Shown piece after piece: positions 1 to 11,168 of a stretch of 64,000 nt of DNA. The position numbers were made by a program, and so were the translations under genes. Under the pieces are notes generated by a model. It saw only the letters and a list, made by a program, of their open reading frames with translations, had not been told where the DNA came from and searched no databases. The DNA is from Pristionchus mayeri (taxonomy: Eukaryota; Nematoda; Chromadorea; Rhabditida; Neodiplogasteridae): the NCBI GenBank assembly GCA_036245805.1, contig BTRK01000003.1:14982464-15046463 (forward strand), read 5' to 3'. Position 1 is the stretch's first letter. Each line of letters begins with the position of its first letter.

Positions 1-1529
1 GAGGGAAATACATCGAGAAAAGTGAATGGGAGAAAGGGAAAGAGCAGGGCAACTGTCATAACCACTCAGTGTATGAGGATTGCCGAGGCATGAGGAATCG
101 TCTGACTCTCTCCAAACCACACGCTCTCTCGTCCATCGACGTGAGCGAGAGAGTGTATGATATGGATAGAGCGAGACCATTGCTCACAGACATTCATCTT
201 CGAATTCCTTGGGAAATCGCTCCCTTCATTCTGCATCTGGTCATGGGAATGTGCACAGCGCAAAATCGACGAAAGAACTATTAGATCAACGTGAGCAAAT
301 ACAGCATTACCCGAGGAAGTATCAGTTGATTATACGTGATTCGAATACTTCAAGCAGACAAAGAGATATCTATAAAAACGGCTGACAGCTCGAAATTTCT
401 TGCAATTTGTTCAAAATTAAGATATGGGGGAAATGAAGATGGAAAGAAGAAGATAGAGAGTCAATAGGCGAAACGTGTCAATGCATTCGATTCGCCATAT
501 GCCATAACCACGGAGGCATTTATGAGCGATGGGCTCTTTTGGAGACGGAATGGAGAAGAAGAACTGAGAAATGAGATCTCTTCATTCTGCGTTTTCGCTA
601 GCCGAGGCATTTATGAGGAAAGGTCTCTGGAATACGGAATGGTTTCAGAAGGAGTGACTCTCTACACTCGATTGCTCTAGTCGATCGCATCGATGATAGA
701 GCGCGCAGAATGAAGCCGGTATTTTTTGTCAAACGACCACCAGGCAAAATGATAGGAGAGGCATTTATGAGGAATGGGCTCGTAACTCCTCTCGTCCTCG
801 AATAATGACAATTTTATCCTCCTGTTGAACACGCTCTGGAAGGTGAGAGAGAGTTAGAGTTAGAGAGAAGAACGTAGAATTTTAAAGAGCGTAGCGCGCT
901 AACGCGCTAGTGTGGTTCCCTAGTCGCTCCGACTTGCGAGAGATAGCGAAAACTTGCTAGTCTTCTAGACTACTAGACAGCAGTTGAAAGGAGAAAGTGA
1001 TCAGTGATCTGCGTCTCTTCCTTACCCACACTCTCTCGCTACCTCTAACCAAAGAGTGATCATGCAGACAGGAGAAATCAATCGTATCCTTCAATGATCG
1101 CGCACAATTCTATCAGACCGGACGAATTCGATGGGAGGACTACAGTTAGAGAAAGATAGGTCTCTTCAACACTCTCTTGCATCTCAAACAGTTAGACATA
1201 ATGTAAAATGAAGAGACCATGGCCCAAATTGCGCACTCGAAAAAGAGCACTTGCCTAGTTGGAGCCTACGTGAGCATAGAAGGGACACACTGGACAGGCG
1301 AAATGATCTTTTGAACAATGGACGCAAATATAACAAATTCGCAACAAAGAGTTCGCTCAGATCATGTGTACACAGGGAGATCAAAAGAGCAGATGGAAAT
1401 GGAATTGATAGGGGGAGTTGAAAATGGCTATCAGAAGTCGGAGGCTGTGCAGAATTGATGATGGGTATACAATCGGAACGAGTTTGTCCTAATTAAGAAT
1501 GGGGATTTATAGAAGAATCATGATTACTC
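1..1529. other. Gene-free repeat-rich stretch
   Basis: I see no supportable gene here; the short open frames are not coding-like. The stretch holds a copy of the window-wide CT/GA hairpin module near 100-175, weaker copies near 645-715 and 1010-1075, and three copies of a GAGGCATTTATGAG motif. Confidence 0.5.
511..780 (+). repeat. Three-copy short dispersed repeat (GAGGCATTTATGAG)
   Basis: The motif GAGGCATTTATGAG followed by a roughly ATGGGCTC tail appears near 513, 604 and 759, with unrelated sequence and hairpin modules between copies. A related fragment (GAGGCATGAGGAAT) lies near 85. The function is unknown. Confidence 0.5.
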
Positions 1530-1534
1530 GGAAA

Positions 1535-3251
1535 TTGAGCGCCAGTGATTGTTGTACAGGTCGAGGACGATCTCACGGTCTCTTTATCAAATATACTATT
1601 TCACAGGTCGGCAGATCGAGAAATTGTGCACCATGACGATTTAGTAATTTAAATGCCTTTAATTTATGCACACTTTCGTTCAAAAATGTATAACTTTCGT
1701 GATTGTGTTTCACCAATCGTTCTCATTCCTTGTGCTTTCATCTTGCAGTGATTTATGCGTGTTTATCTGGTTAAAATAAATAAGCGAGTATGCATGAATA
1801 TCAGGAAGAATGGATATCATGATATTGCATTCGAAAAGAGCACTTTCGTATGTGCAGATAATAAAAACATTGCCTTTTAAGAAGAAGCTGATGTTTATAA
1901 CTCGATTATTTCGACGGTACAGAGATTGTGGTCATTCGAGAAAAAAATACCCGGACATGAAAAATTAACTTCAGTTTTGATTTTGTTGTTCCACGCAAAC
2001 TAATTGAAAATTAAAAGTAGCCGACATGTTTCCGAATAGCATTCTCGAACAGTATTCATGTTCAGATCTGTACTGCTCTTGAATGATAAAAATGTTCGGA
2101 GTAGTAGTAGTTTTAAAATACATAAGATCGCGAAATGCTTTCGGCAACCTAAGAAAACGATCAATGGTGATCCCAATCCTTGATGACAACTGGTTACTCC
2201 CTTGTCATCCTTGCACTCTTATTTAACGGAAACTCGAGTACGTTTCAGTATGAACTATTTATTGTTCAATTTCGCTAGAATAGCAATGGCAAGTCGCATC
2301 GATTGCACAATAAGACACTTATAAAACGTGTTCATCTGGACTTCCCTACGAATTTGTAACCTCTTCTAATGTTGATTTTGATATAGGTTTTTCATGCGAA
2401 TCCGTTATTTTCAAGAGTGATTTTGATTTGAATTTTTTGTTATTGTTATCTTTAGAAATTCCCAGTCTGAGAATCTCTTTTTTGTTTGAATTATATTTAC
2501 AACTATTACAAGATTACTATTACAGAAAGCGACAACAGATAAATATTATATTATATATTGTAACGATTACTCGGAATGTGAGCGCCAGTGATTGTAGTAG
2601 AGGTCGAGGACGATCTCACGGTCTCTTTATCAAATATACTACTCTTCAAATATATTTAGCAATCTACTGTTATTTTATGCACAGCTTCGTTCACAAATGT
2701 ATAATTTTTCCTTATTGCCATTTTGTGTTTTATCAATCGTTCTTCTTCCTTGGGATTGCATCTTGCAGTGATTTCTGCTTATTTCGGTGGATAAAATAAA
2801 TAAATGAGTATGAATGTCAGGAAGAATGGATAGCATGATATTATATTTGATAAGAACACTTTCGTATTTGTTGAGAATTAAAACATTGCCTTTTAAAAAG
2901 AAGCTGGTGTTTATAACTCGATTATATCGACGGTACAATGGTTGGGGTCATTTGAGAAAATCAATACGCGGAAATCAAAAATTAACTAGCGTGGTGTCAG
3001 TTTTGATTTTTTTTTGTTTTCGGAAACAAGAAAACGATCAATGATGGTCCCAATCCTTGATGATCAGTACTTGCTCCCTTGTCATCCTTGCATTCTTTTT
3101 TAACGGAAACTCGAGTACGTTTCAGTATGAGCTATTTATTGTTCAATTGCCCTAGACTAGCGATGACAACTCTCATCGATTGCACAAAACGACAATTTTA
3201 AAACGTGTTAATCTGGATTCCCTTAGGAAGTTGTCACCTCTTCTAATGTTG
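1535..3251 (+). repeat. Direct duplication of a ~0.85-1 kb unit
   Basis: The segment at about 1535-2375 is repeated at about 2563-3251 in the same orientation. Both copies begin with a GATTACTCGGAA-type start, share GGTCGAGGACGATCTCACGG, and end at ACCTCTTCTAATGTTG. They differ by many substitutions and small indels, so the duplication is not recent. The sequence between the copies (2395-2510) resembles 5030-5110, near the left end of the 9-kb palindrome, which suggests a shared parent element. No coding sequence is recognised. Confidence 0.75.
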
Positions 3252-3285
3252 GTAGATACACAGTATTAAGCGCTAAGCAGTAGGG

Positions 3286-3491
3286 CGGCTGAAATGGATA
3301 AACGGGTCGCTACTTAGAGGGTCTCAGCAGATCAGAGACGGATGAGACGGTTAACCGTCCCCCTGGCAGTCCTACCCTCTTTATTCACTGTGGAGAGAGA
3401 GACTCTCTCGTCTCTCTCTCCCTCCCCTCACGGACCCGTATGAGAGAGTAAACAAGACGGTTAACCGTGATCTATTTCAGCCACCCTACTA
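3286..3491. mobile_element. MITE-like element with short terminal inverted repeats
   Basis: The left end reads GTAGGGCGGCTGAAATGGAT and the right end is the near reverse complement (CTATTTCAGCCACCCTAC). Inside, GACGGTTAACCGT occurs twice in direct orientation, about 100 bases apart. The middle holds a GAGAGAGA/CTCTCTC hairpin. No coding sequence is present, so this fits a non-autonomous DNA transposon. The exact ends and target duplication are uncertain. Confidence 0.55.
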
Positions 3492-3538
3492 GGCAGTGCA
3501 CGGACAAAATCGAAAATCTCACCTAATACTTTAATTTA

Positions 3539-4772
3539 TTGGGGTGTCCGGAAAGTTCGTATAATTTTTTGTTTTTATTTTTTATTCAATGCTTTACAAT
3601 TCTCAGTGACCAATGTATGCCCCCTTCTTTCTCACTACCTCCCTCCAGCGATTGGGCAGGGTCTCGATTCCTCTCTTCCAGAATGCGGGTTTCTTCGAGA
3701 CCGCCCAGTTCACGAAAGCCCTCACAACTTCATCTCGATTCTTGAACTTCTTTCCTTTGCAGAAGTCAGAGAGCGAGCGGAAGCAGTGGTAGTCGCATGG
3801 GGAGAGATCCGGCGAATACGGTGGATGGGGAATCCTCTCGATCTTCAGCTCGTCCATTTTCTTCTGGGTCATCTTCGCTCGACGTGGGCGAGCATTGTCC
3901 ATCAGAAGAAGAATTTTGCCCTGAGTCTGGGAGGGACTCTGATCGCGACATCTTCCAGTTGTTCAGAGAAGAGGTCGGCATTGATGCTGGTGCCAGGGGC
4001 GAGGATCTCCCAGTAGATGGACCGAGCACTGAGAAGAAGAAGCAGAGGAGTTCCTTCTTTCCGTGCTCTTCCTTCTTCGGGACGGGCGTGGGCTTCTCAT
4101 CTGCATCCACCCATTGCAGTCTCCTCACAGGGTTATCGTACGTGATCCACTTCTCATCTGTAGCGATAATGGAATTGACCCATCGAAGATTGGATCTACG
4201 ATGGAGTAATTCCCGACAGACTTGAACACGATTTTTCAGCTGTTCGGGGGAGAGGTCATGGGGAATCACTTGTGGGAGTTTCGGCTTCTTCCCAGATCGA
4301 TGGAGGATATCGGACACCGTTGATCTGGGAGTACCAGTATCCTTCTTCAACTCACGCACACTGGCTATGGGCTTGCGCTTCAGTGTGCGGAGAACGAGAG
4401 GCTGATCGAGGGAGGGAGGGCGTCCAGACCGGGGTTGATCATCGAGACCAAACTCCCCTTTCTTGAAGCGGGAGAACCACTTATAGCAGAAGGGTATGGA
4501 GGGGGCGTCAGCTCCTTCCGACTGTGCCAGGGCAGAGTGGGCCTCCTTCACGGATCGGCCAAGACGGTAGTAATGAAGTAAAACTGCTCGGAGGTAGAGA
4601 TGTGAGTCCATCACAAGAATCAATGTAGCAACTAGGAGACTGATTAAATCCTCTCACTACTCAACGTCAGAATGATGCAATACATTGTTGACAAACAGAT
4701 TGCGCAATCACTGCATTTGATCGCGAACTGACTTTTTTCCGAAGCATTATACGAACTTTCCGGACACCCCAA
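3539..4772 (-). mobile_element. mariner-family DNA transposon, complete with TIRs
   Basis: The left end TTGGGGTGTCCGGAAAGTTC and the right end GAACTTTCCGGACACCCCAA are perfect inverted repeats over at least 20 bases. TA dinucleotides flank both sides (3537-3538 and 4773-4774), the usual mariner target duplication. The length of 1234 bp is normal for mariner. The transposase lies on the minus strand and is broken by frameshifts, so this copy could move only with transposase supplied in trans. Confidence 0.93.
3603..4623 (-). pseudogene. mariner transposase, frameshifted
   Basis: The N-terminal part (4623 to about 4025) has a helix-turn-helix region with a FSRFKKGEFGLDDQPRSGRP segment followed by SLDQPLVLR, typical of mariner DNA-binding domains, and the first catalytic aspartate in IATDEKWI. 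The reading frame then shifts near 4020-4030 and again near 3905-3915. The C-terminal part continues in a third frame with the second aspartate in a DNARP motif and the third in a YSPDLSPCDYH motif, ending at 3603. All three catalytic aspartates (mariner D,D,D class) survive, but no single frame encodes them. Two frameshifts in about 340 codons indicate a recently inactivated copy. Confidence 0.92.
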
Positions 4773-5785
4773 TACTATGAAACATATATGAATTGTCCAC
4801 TCGCTTGCTTCAAAACAGGCTCGGATCATTTATGTTTCAGACGCACTATGTACAATATTTCTGAGACCTAATCTGGATATGTTTCACCTACGTCTCATAT
4901 TAAAACGCGATACAGTAATCTAAAATTAAGAGCAAAGTAAGTGCAAATTCGTTGCTTTTTGAATTTGAAAACGAGCGAGAAATGAGTTTTTGAAATACTG
5001 TGGGTAATGGTGAAGTCGGCAAGCCTGAATCCGTAATTTTCGAGTGATTTTGATTTGATTTTATTGTCTTTTCTGTGCAAATTCCCAGTCTGAGATACTC
5101 CATTTTGTATTAAGCTATATAAAATAACTCCAGGATATGTGACAGATCGTTATAATCAACATTTTCGATTTGATAAAGCGGTGACTGCATTCGAATTGAG
5201 GCGGCAAATCGGTTGTGAAACGTGTTGTTTACTGTGACTGTGTGCCGCGTGAAAGAGCAGTGAATAGCATCTGCTTACGAGGGGTCATCAATCTCTCTCC
5301 CCTCCTCTCCTCCCCTCTCTCTCCCCTCCCTCTCCCCTTCGCCATCCAATTCACTTCCAGTTTCTCTCTAGTTTCGTCCCTGCCTCGTGATGTGAAACGT
5401 TTTCTTTTTCTCATTTCCGCTTCGTTCTTTTTTAAAAATTTTTTCTCATCTAGATAATGGCCGAAACGAGAGTGGAACAACGAACGCTCGTTCCGAAACT
5501 TTGTTAATTTTAGTATCCGTTTAGGGACAATTTCGAAACGAGTCATTGTACGCTTCTATTTGGTCCCGAACAAATAAAATTTAAAATATTTTTACTCTTT
5601 CGAGTTTCTCCTTCAAGATAGAGCGTATTTTGACTACATGTCGAAATGAGTGACGAGTGATAGTACAAATCGATTTGTTTCGAAACGCTACTAATCTTAC
5701 GTGCGATATCGAATGCCGTTTCACATCTCGATTCGTTATCCCTAGTGGTTTTTGAACGAGAGATTGTTCGAAAATGCATTAGAAT

Positions 5786-6071
5786 TAAACTGACTATAGC
5801 GAGTCAGTATGGTCAGTGCTGTGTCTCTCAAAGTCTTAGTATAACTTTATCGAGTGGAGACACAGGGCAATCAGAAGCAATGAATGAGAAATCGCCGGGG
5901 TTCTTATACCCGCGGCTCGGCGCATTGCGCCACTAGAACAGCGGGGAGAGCGGAGAGAACAGATAGCGAGGGGGAGCGAGAGTGGGGGAAGAGAGATGAT
6001 ATCTACGATAAGGGAACGCGAATATCTATGCACTTTGATATGTCTACAAGAGTTCATCTAAACTCTTGACA
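5786..6071 (-). repeat. 3' LTR with large internal deletion
   Basis: This 286-bp LTR matches both ends of the full LTR at 8298-9377. The left part corresponds to 8298-8418 and the right part to about 9210-9377. About 790 bases of the middle are missing. The junction falls at GGTTCTTA/TACCCGC near 5906. The LTR starts TGTCAAGAG on the minus strand. Confidence 0.85.
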
Positions 6072-6267
6072 CTCCCCCCACACGGGAGAAGTGGCATAAC
6101 AATCTACATCTGTGAAATTCTAACGAATACTAGGAAGAGGGGGGAATGGGATACTGCTCTTCCGCAGGTCAGTATCTTCGTCGATGAAGTCGGCCATTGA
6201 TGCACGAAGAGCAGGAAAGAGAGATAGAGAGGGGCGATAAGGAGCGAATTTGCTGGTCCTCTCGGCA

Positions 6268-7704
6268 CTACGATAGCCGCACGAAAGTGAGACTGCCCGG
6301 GCCGCAGTGATCGGGGCATGATAGTTCACTATATCCGATTCGTGTGCAATCGCGGGGCTTCATTCGGTGTCCGTTCTCAGGAACCGTGTGGCGTGAACAG
6401 CACTTCTTCGAGTAAAGCAGCTGAGAATGGTGCAGCAGGCGGTGCTTCAGATATCGTCGAGGTTGCCATATTCGTCCTGGCTCTCGGTGTCTTCTGGGGC
6501 GCATGGGTCGTCTCGTTCGGCGGGATCTGGCACCCGCAACGCTTCCGTTTTCGGGATCGAGTAGTGATTTCGGCAACATCGGTCTGCTGTCAAGCTCTTT
6601 CCCACCGGGAGGAAAAGTTGACGACCTGAGACTAACAGTGTCCACAATCACGATGGCGGCGTGCTCATCGTGAGCGTTGAGAAGAGGAAGTGCTCCTTCG
6701 AGACCGATACTCAAAAGTTCCGTCTCCTTCTCATCTCTCCATCGATTCGCGTCAACGGTCTCCACTACGATTGAGTTGGTTCTCGCGTCTTCGTTCTCGC
6801 GAACAATCGATATCTCACACGGGAGATATATTCTCAGCTCCATTTTCTCGCCGACGGCGTCGGAGAAAGTCCACGACACGTGATCTCGTTGCCCTCTCTT
6901 TATTGCACGATACTCCAGTGAGGTCGTCGTAACGGGATCACGAGATGACGGGAAGGTATTACAACGAGCAATCTCTCTCGTTGATGTGGCATTCGAGTAA
7001 TCCATGCAGGGCACTTCGGTATCGACAGCCTTAGTGATAGCTGCCGCCTTGGTCGCCTTGCTCCTTTCCTCCTTCCTAGGAGGACCAGTGAGAATTCGTG
7101 TGCGTCCTACAGGGACGATTCTCTGGACTGGTGAGCGAATCGGTTCTCTCTTCGAGCACGCAGATCGTAGGAGTAGCTCATCTTTGAGATGCGTCTCGAG
7201 AACATCAAGGGCGTGGGTGAGACATAGCACTGTCTGATCCAGTAGAGCCCTGTACACGGCCCGCTGTGCACGGTGTGAGAACCGTTTAAGGACATCACGT
7301 ACGATGTACGTGCGATTGTCCACGTTGTCGTCCATGCTTCGTAGCTGGATCGAGAGCGTCTGGAACATTCGAACTGCATCGAGCTCATCCTCAAGAGACT
7401 CGGATGTTGGCTGGAGCGTAGCCATTTGTTCGCAGATTCGGTGGCGAAGAAGTCGGGCATCCTCGGTATACATTCGAGTGAGATGATCTACGATCACTGG
7501 ATAGCTCGCTCTGGTATCGGCCAGTCGTCGGAACGATTCGAGCGCCTTGTCTTCGAGGCAACACTCCAGGTATCTCCGCTTCAGTTCCTCACTGATTGAT
7601 CTCGCGTCGATCAGGTCGGAAAATGCCTCCCAGAAGTCATTGAATCCCGAAACTCCATCGAACTTCAGCGGGAGAGCCGGAAGTGAGAGAAAGGGAACCT
7701 CCAA
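6268..7704 (-). pseudogene. Gag-like protein with DUF1759-type region (BEL/Pao class), degraded
   Basis: The roughly 478-residue open frame has, at its N-terminal end, a PLKFDGVSGFNDFWEAF segment followed by helical sequence, typical of the DUF1759 region of BEL/Pao Gag proteins. The frame has no ATG at its start and an in-frame stop a few codons upstream, so the 5' end is missing or spliced. The last roughly 100 codons look unlike protein, while another frame over 6447-6560 is acidic and coding-like, so a frameshift probably lies near 6560-6620. No pol gene follows before the 3' LTR. The protein would form the retroelement particle. Confidence 0.75.
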
Positions 7705-7819
7705 CCAGGCACTCTGGTCGAATAGTCAAAAGACTCGGATTCGAGGCCACCGAACTCACTGCATGGGTACACGGACCGAACGGAAGCAGGGTGAGACGGG
7801 GTCGAGGAACTCTCTGCGT

Positions 7820-8285
7820 ATCAGTGTGTGATAGCGATCACAAGAGAGCGTCGGTTGCTGCCACGCGGGACTTTTCACACTTCACAGGATATCTACCTGT
7901 CAGAAGTGGAGCCAGGATATCTACCTGGTAGACGAACGAAGCTGGGAGAGCAGAGTGAGGTCAGTCACGTAAGCGGCCTCGTTCAGTTCCAAGCGTTAGG
8001 TCGAGTGACGAGTGATCACTATCACAAAGAGTGCTGCCACGCGGGACGTGAATGACACTTCGCAGGATCCACCTGTCGGAAGTGAAGCCAGGATATCTAC
8101 CTGGAGGAAGAGCGAAGCTAGGAGAGCTGAGTGAGGACAGGTCACGTTTAAACTGCCTCGGTCAGATCCCAGCGTTCGGTGTGATCACGGTCACAAAGAG
8201 AGCACACTTCACAGGGTATCGACCTGTTGGAAGTGGAAACCAAGGTATCGACCTGGTAGGAGAGTAGAGTGGATCGGTCCACGGC
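7820..8285. repeat. Tandem repeat in the retroelement leader
   Basis: A unit of about 150-180 bp is repeated roughly 2.5 times between the 5' LTR and gag. The marker motif is CACTTCACAGGATATCTACC with a following GAAGTGGAGCCAGGATATC; copies begin near 7877, 8056 and 8204. Each unit also carries a GATCACNNTCACAAAGAG segment. It lies in the presumed 5' untranslated leader, so it could affect packaging or expression. Confidence 0.75.
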
Positions 8286-8297
8286 CAAGATGCCCCA

Positions 8298-9377
8298 TAA
8301 ACTGACTATAGCGAGTCAGTATGGTCAGTGCTGTGTCTCTCAAAGTCTTAGTATAACTTTATCGAGTGGAGACACAGGGCAATCAGAAGCAATGAATGAG
8401 AAATCGCCGGGGTTCTTAAACCTAGGCACCACAAGCTCCGCCCACTTCCTTCTGACACGATTCCCCCTCGAAAGCAAGATAGAACAAACACATCGTTCAT
8501 TCTTAACCAAATTACTTGATCAAAAAAGAATTCGAAAGCTCTCCCCGTGTGCTTTCGATATTTTACTATTCAAAAAACAGTTTTTGCAGCTGTCGTGTTG
8601 AAAAATCGAACTTTGTAACGCGATCCATCGTTTTTCCCAGATTTTTGCTATGGGTGAGCAGAGAAATTATGATACAAGGTTTGAATAGTGAAATTATGAT
8701 AGCCAGCAACCATTCAAACAAGATGGTGAAAAGAGATCGAAAAAATATTGATTTCCCTGTCTGTGTTTCTAAGTAAACCAGTCGGTGCCTATGCTAAAAG
8801 ATCGCCCTCTTCCTCTCTCCCTCTCCTCCCTCTCCGCTCGCCTTTTTCTGACCCGGCCTGAGTAGAGAGCGCGCGCTCTAAAGAAGAGTGCGGCCGCTTC
8901 GCTCTCTCGCCTTACCTCTCAAGGGTAAGGCGCAACCGGGAAAGGGCGAAGCCCTGCTCAAATTTTTGGCGATTTGACTGGGGAAGGGTCGGAATAGGCT
9001 CCGCCCCTCTCTCCCTCGTCTCGTTTTCCTACCGCTCTCCGTTGACACCTTTTCTCGTACTTTATGAGGTCTAGTGTGATTCTGAGAAAAGATATCGACA
9101 AACGGCCAAAAGCATGATCTTATTTGGTTCCGAGCGGGCAGTTTGAGCATAGTTAGGGCGGTTTGAGTATAGTTAGCTTCATTTCTGCTGTACCCCTTGT
9201 GGTCCCTACTTATACCCGCGGCTCGGCGCATTGCGCCACTAGAACAGCGGGGAGAGCGGAGAGAACAGATAGCGAGGGGGAGCGAGAGTGGGGGAAGAGA
9301 GATAATATCTACGATAAGGGAACGCGAATATCTATGCACTTTGATCTGTCTACAAGAGTTCATCTAAACTCTTGACA
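8298..9377 (-). repeat. 5' LTR, full length (1080 bp)
   Basis: It is the full-length version of the LTR and matches the solo LTR at 12121-13190 over its length. On the minus strand it runs from TGTCAAGAG to AGTCAGTTTA and is followed by the primer-binding-site-like TGGGGCATC. The interior includes GC-rich sequence near 8870-9000 and a CT-rich tract near 8800-8850. No coding sequence is recognised. Confidence 0.85.
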
Positions 9378-9531
9378 AGAATCGCTTTATAATGAATGCT
9401 CCACCCAGGGTCGAAGTAGTGAACCGCATTTGAACAAGTATTCAGATAATTTCTTGCTTTAAATCCACTTATTCGATATCTGTCAGGAAAAAAGGTGGAA
9501 CTTGAACTAAGATTTCTCTTAGCATTTGTAG

Positions 9532-9717
9532 ATGGTGGCCGCAGAAATAGTCAAGTGCGCCAAGGAGGCGAAGGAAATTGCGGACGCACTAAAGGCCCTG
9601 GATGCAAAAGCTCAGGCCGCATCAAGCAATACTTCAAGCAACGATCGGCTGACGATGTCGCAGTGTTGGCCACCATGCTTGGTGAGATACTTCACAGAAG
9701 AAGAATATGCATTATAG
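9532..9717 (+). CDS. Small alanine/lysine-rich open frame in left palindrome arm
   Basis: The frame begins with ATG just after a TTTGTAG acceptor-like sequence and encodes 61 residues starting MVAAEIVKCAKEAKEIADA. The first roughly 30 codons look coding-like and predict an amphipathic helix. The following 30 residues do not; an overlapping frame (about 9600-9857, containing IKQYFKQRSADDVAVLATML) looks more protein-like there, so a frameshift may separate two parts of one old gene. No family is recognised. The mirrored copy in the right arm has a premature stop. Confidence 0.35.
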   Translation: MVAAEIVKCAKEAKEIADALKALDAKAQAASSNTSSNDRLTMSQCWPPCLVRYFTEEEYAL

Positions 9718-10017
9718 CCGTCCCTTCAGAACGTTGTTCTGCTTCGTCGAATGCGAATTTGATTGCAGACTTTGCCAAGCACAGAATTCCCGATCGAATT
9801 AAGACAATCTACTGCATGGCGACGAGTCGTTGGCACTATCACGATTGGCGAGTGTAGAACTATATTTTTTCTTGATAACATTTATTTAATATTCTTTTGA
9901 AATTCTCATTTATCGAAATTTTATCGTGCAAAGTTAGGCTGGATATCTTTGATACTACCACAACAGTGCTCTGATTCGCGATGAAACCCCTCGATTAAAC
10001 CTGAATGTATGTTGACT

Positions 10018-10329
10018 TTACATCATCTTTACAGGTGCAACGGAGACGACGTGGGAAGCTTCCTGGAGTGTGTCGGACGGTAATGTGAACCATCTATTGG
10101 CAATTTGCCAGATCCTTGAACAATTTTTATTACACATTTTTCCTAATTTGGACAAAGGATTTGCGTAACTATGAAATATATATCTCGAACCTGAAAAATC
10201 CTCCAAAATATAGCACAATTGAATAAATATGGAAACCCTAAATCGCCACGCTCGTATTGACGATCCTAACTTATTATTATCAGGTTGTGAAAAAACTAAT
10301 GTTAGATTTTCAAATTTTAGATTCTGCAA
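10018..10329 (-). CDS. Unrecognised 103-residue open frame, left arm copy
   Basis: The frame opens after a TATTGCAG acceptor-like sequence and ends at TGA/TAA near 10018. It contains FRVSIFIQLCYILEDFSGSR and many aromatic residues, and has no ATG at its start. It may be one exon of a longer gene carried by the palindromic element or a chance frame. The same frame is in the right arm at 11169-11480 with an identical translation. No domain is recognised. Confidence 0.3.
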   Translation of the reverse strand: MQNLKFENLTLVFSQPDNNKLGSSIRAWRFRVSIFIQLCYILEDFSGSRYIFHSYANPLSKLGKMCNKNCSRIWQIANRWFTLPSDTLQEASHVVSVAPVKMM

Positions 10330-10763
10330 TACCCCGTCTTTTGTTGCCGCCTGATTATCATATTGTTACTTGTGCTCGTTGAGTGCTTGGGTACCCTTTC
10401 TATCGCGCGTAGGTTCAAGCCTATCCAATTGCTATTGAAGCCACAGTTTGAAGATAAAGCTACATCGACAAAATGTTTTACTGATTACGTTTCGGTCAAA
10501 TATTGTCAAATTTTCAAATTTCTTTATACGGTTAATGAATAAATTTCCTCAAAAGGGAGCTATCCCCAGACTTTGCCCAGTCGTATACTGCTATATAAAG
10601 AGTAGATTTAACAGATAACCACAAAAGTTAGGACTTTTCACCAATCCTGGAAACAGGAAGTATACACGAATTTCGATGTTCAAATTTCATAGTCGGGATG
10701 ATGAATACTACATGTGTTGGCAGACGTATTATATGCACACCTAAATATATTTTAAAGTTAACC

Positions 10764-10932
10764 ATGGAGAGTGCTTTTCGTTTCACTACATTTGAGATGG
10801 TTACATCAATAGTTACGGATGCATTTAAAAAAGTAAGTATTTATGTTGATGTGCAGTTAGGGTCAAGTTAAAAATGAGTGTATTTTCTGACAGGCCATTC
10901 GCAGCGGACCAGATTCACGTGTTGTATTGTGA
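10764..10932 (+). CDS. Possible two-exon micro-gene in the palindrome spacer
   Basis: The exons would be 10764-10832 and 10894-10932. The start codon sits in an ACCATGG context. The donor is AAA/GTAAGT and the acceptor TTTTCTGACAG, giving a 61-base intron that keeps frame, and a 35-residue product beginning MESAFRFTTFEMVTSIVTDA. The splice signals are good for a nematode, but the product is very short and no family is recognised. It lies in the only unique DNA of the palindrome. It may be the surviving part of a longer gene. Confidence 0.35.
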
Positions 10933-11168
10933 TATTCGTATGCCATACTTTTCGCATGTAACGTAATATTTGCCCTATCCTAGCTCTTCATGGATTGCTG
11001 GACCGAAACGTAATCAGTAAAACATTTTGTCGATGTAGCTTTATCTTCAAACTGCGGCTTCAATAGCAATTGGATAGGCTTGAACCTACGCGCGATAGAA
11101 AGGGTACCCAAGCACTCAACGAGCACAAGTAACAATATGATAATCAGGCGGCAACAAAAGACGGGGTA

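Larger units (their letters stand above)
5786..9377 (-). mobile_element. LTR retrotransposon (BEL/Pao-like), gag-only, minus strand
   Basis: Two LTRs flank a 2.2-kb interior. The 5' LTR (8298-9377, read on the minus strand) is followed at once by a TGGGGCATC primer-binding-site-like sequence (8297-8289). A polypurine tract (GTGGGGGGAG on the minus strand) abuts the 3' LTR at 6072. The 5-bp repeat AGAAT flanks the whole element (5781-5785 and 9378-9382), as expected for LTR integration. The interior encodes a Gag-like frame but no reverse transcriptase or integrase, so the copy is non-autonomous. Confidence 0.85.

Noticed and set aside
3606..4466. Open frames on the + strand inside the mariner element
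   Set aside because: They are antisense shadows of the transposase.
8878..9363. 161-codon frame within the LTR
   Set aside because: It spans LTR sequence and is not shared with gag; its right-arm counterpart is interrupted, so it is a chance frame.
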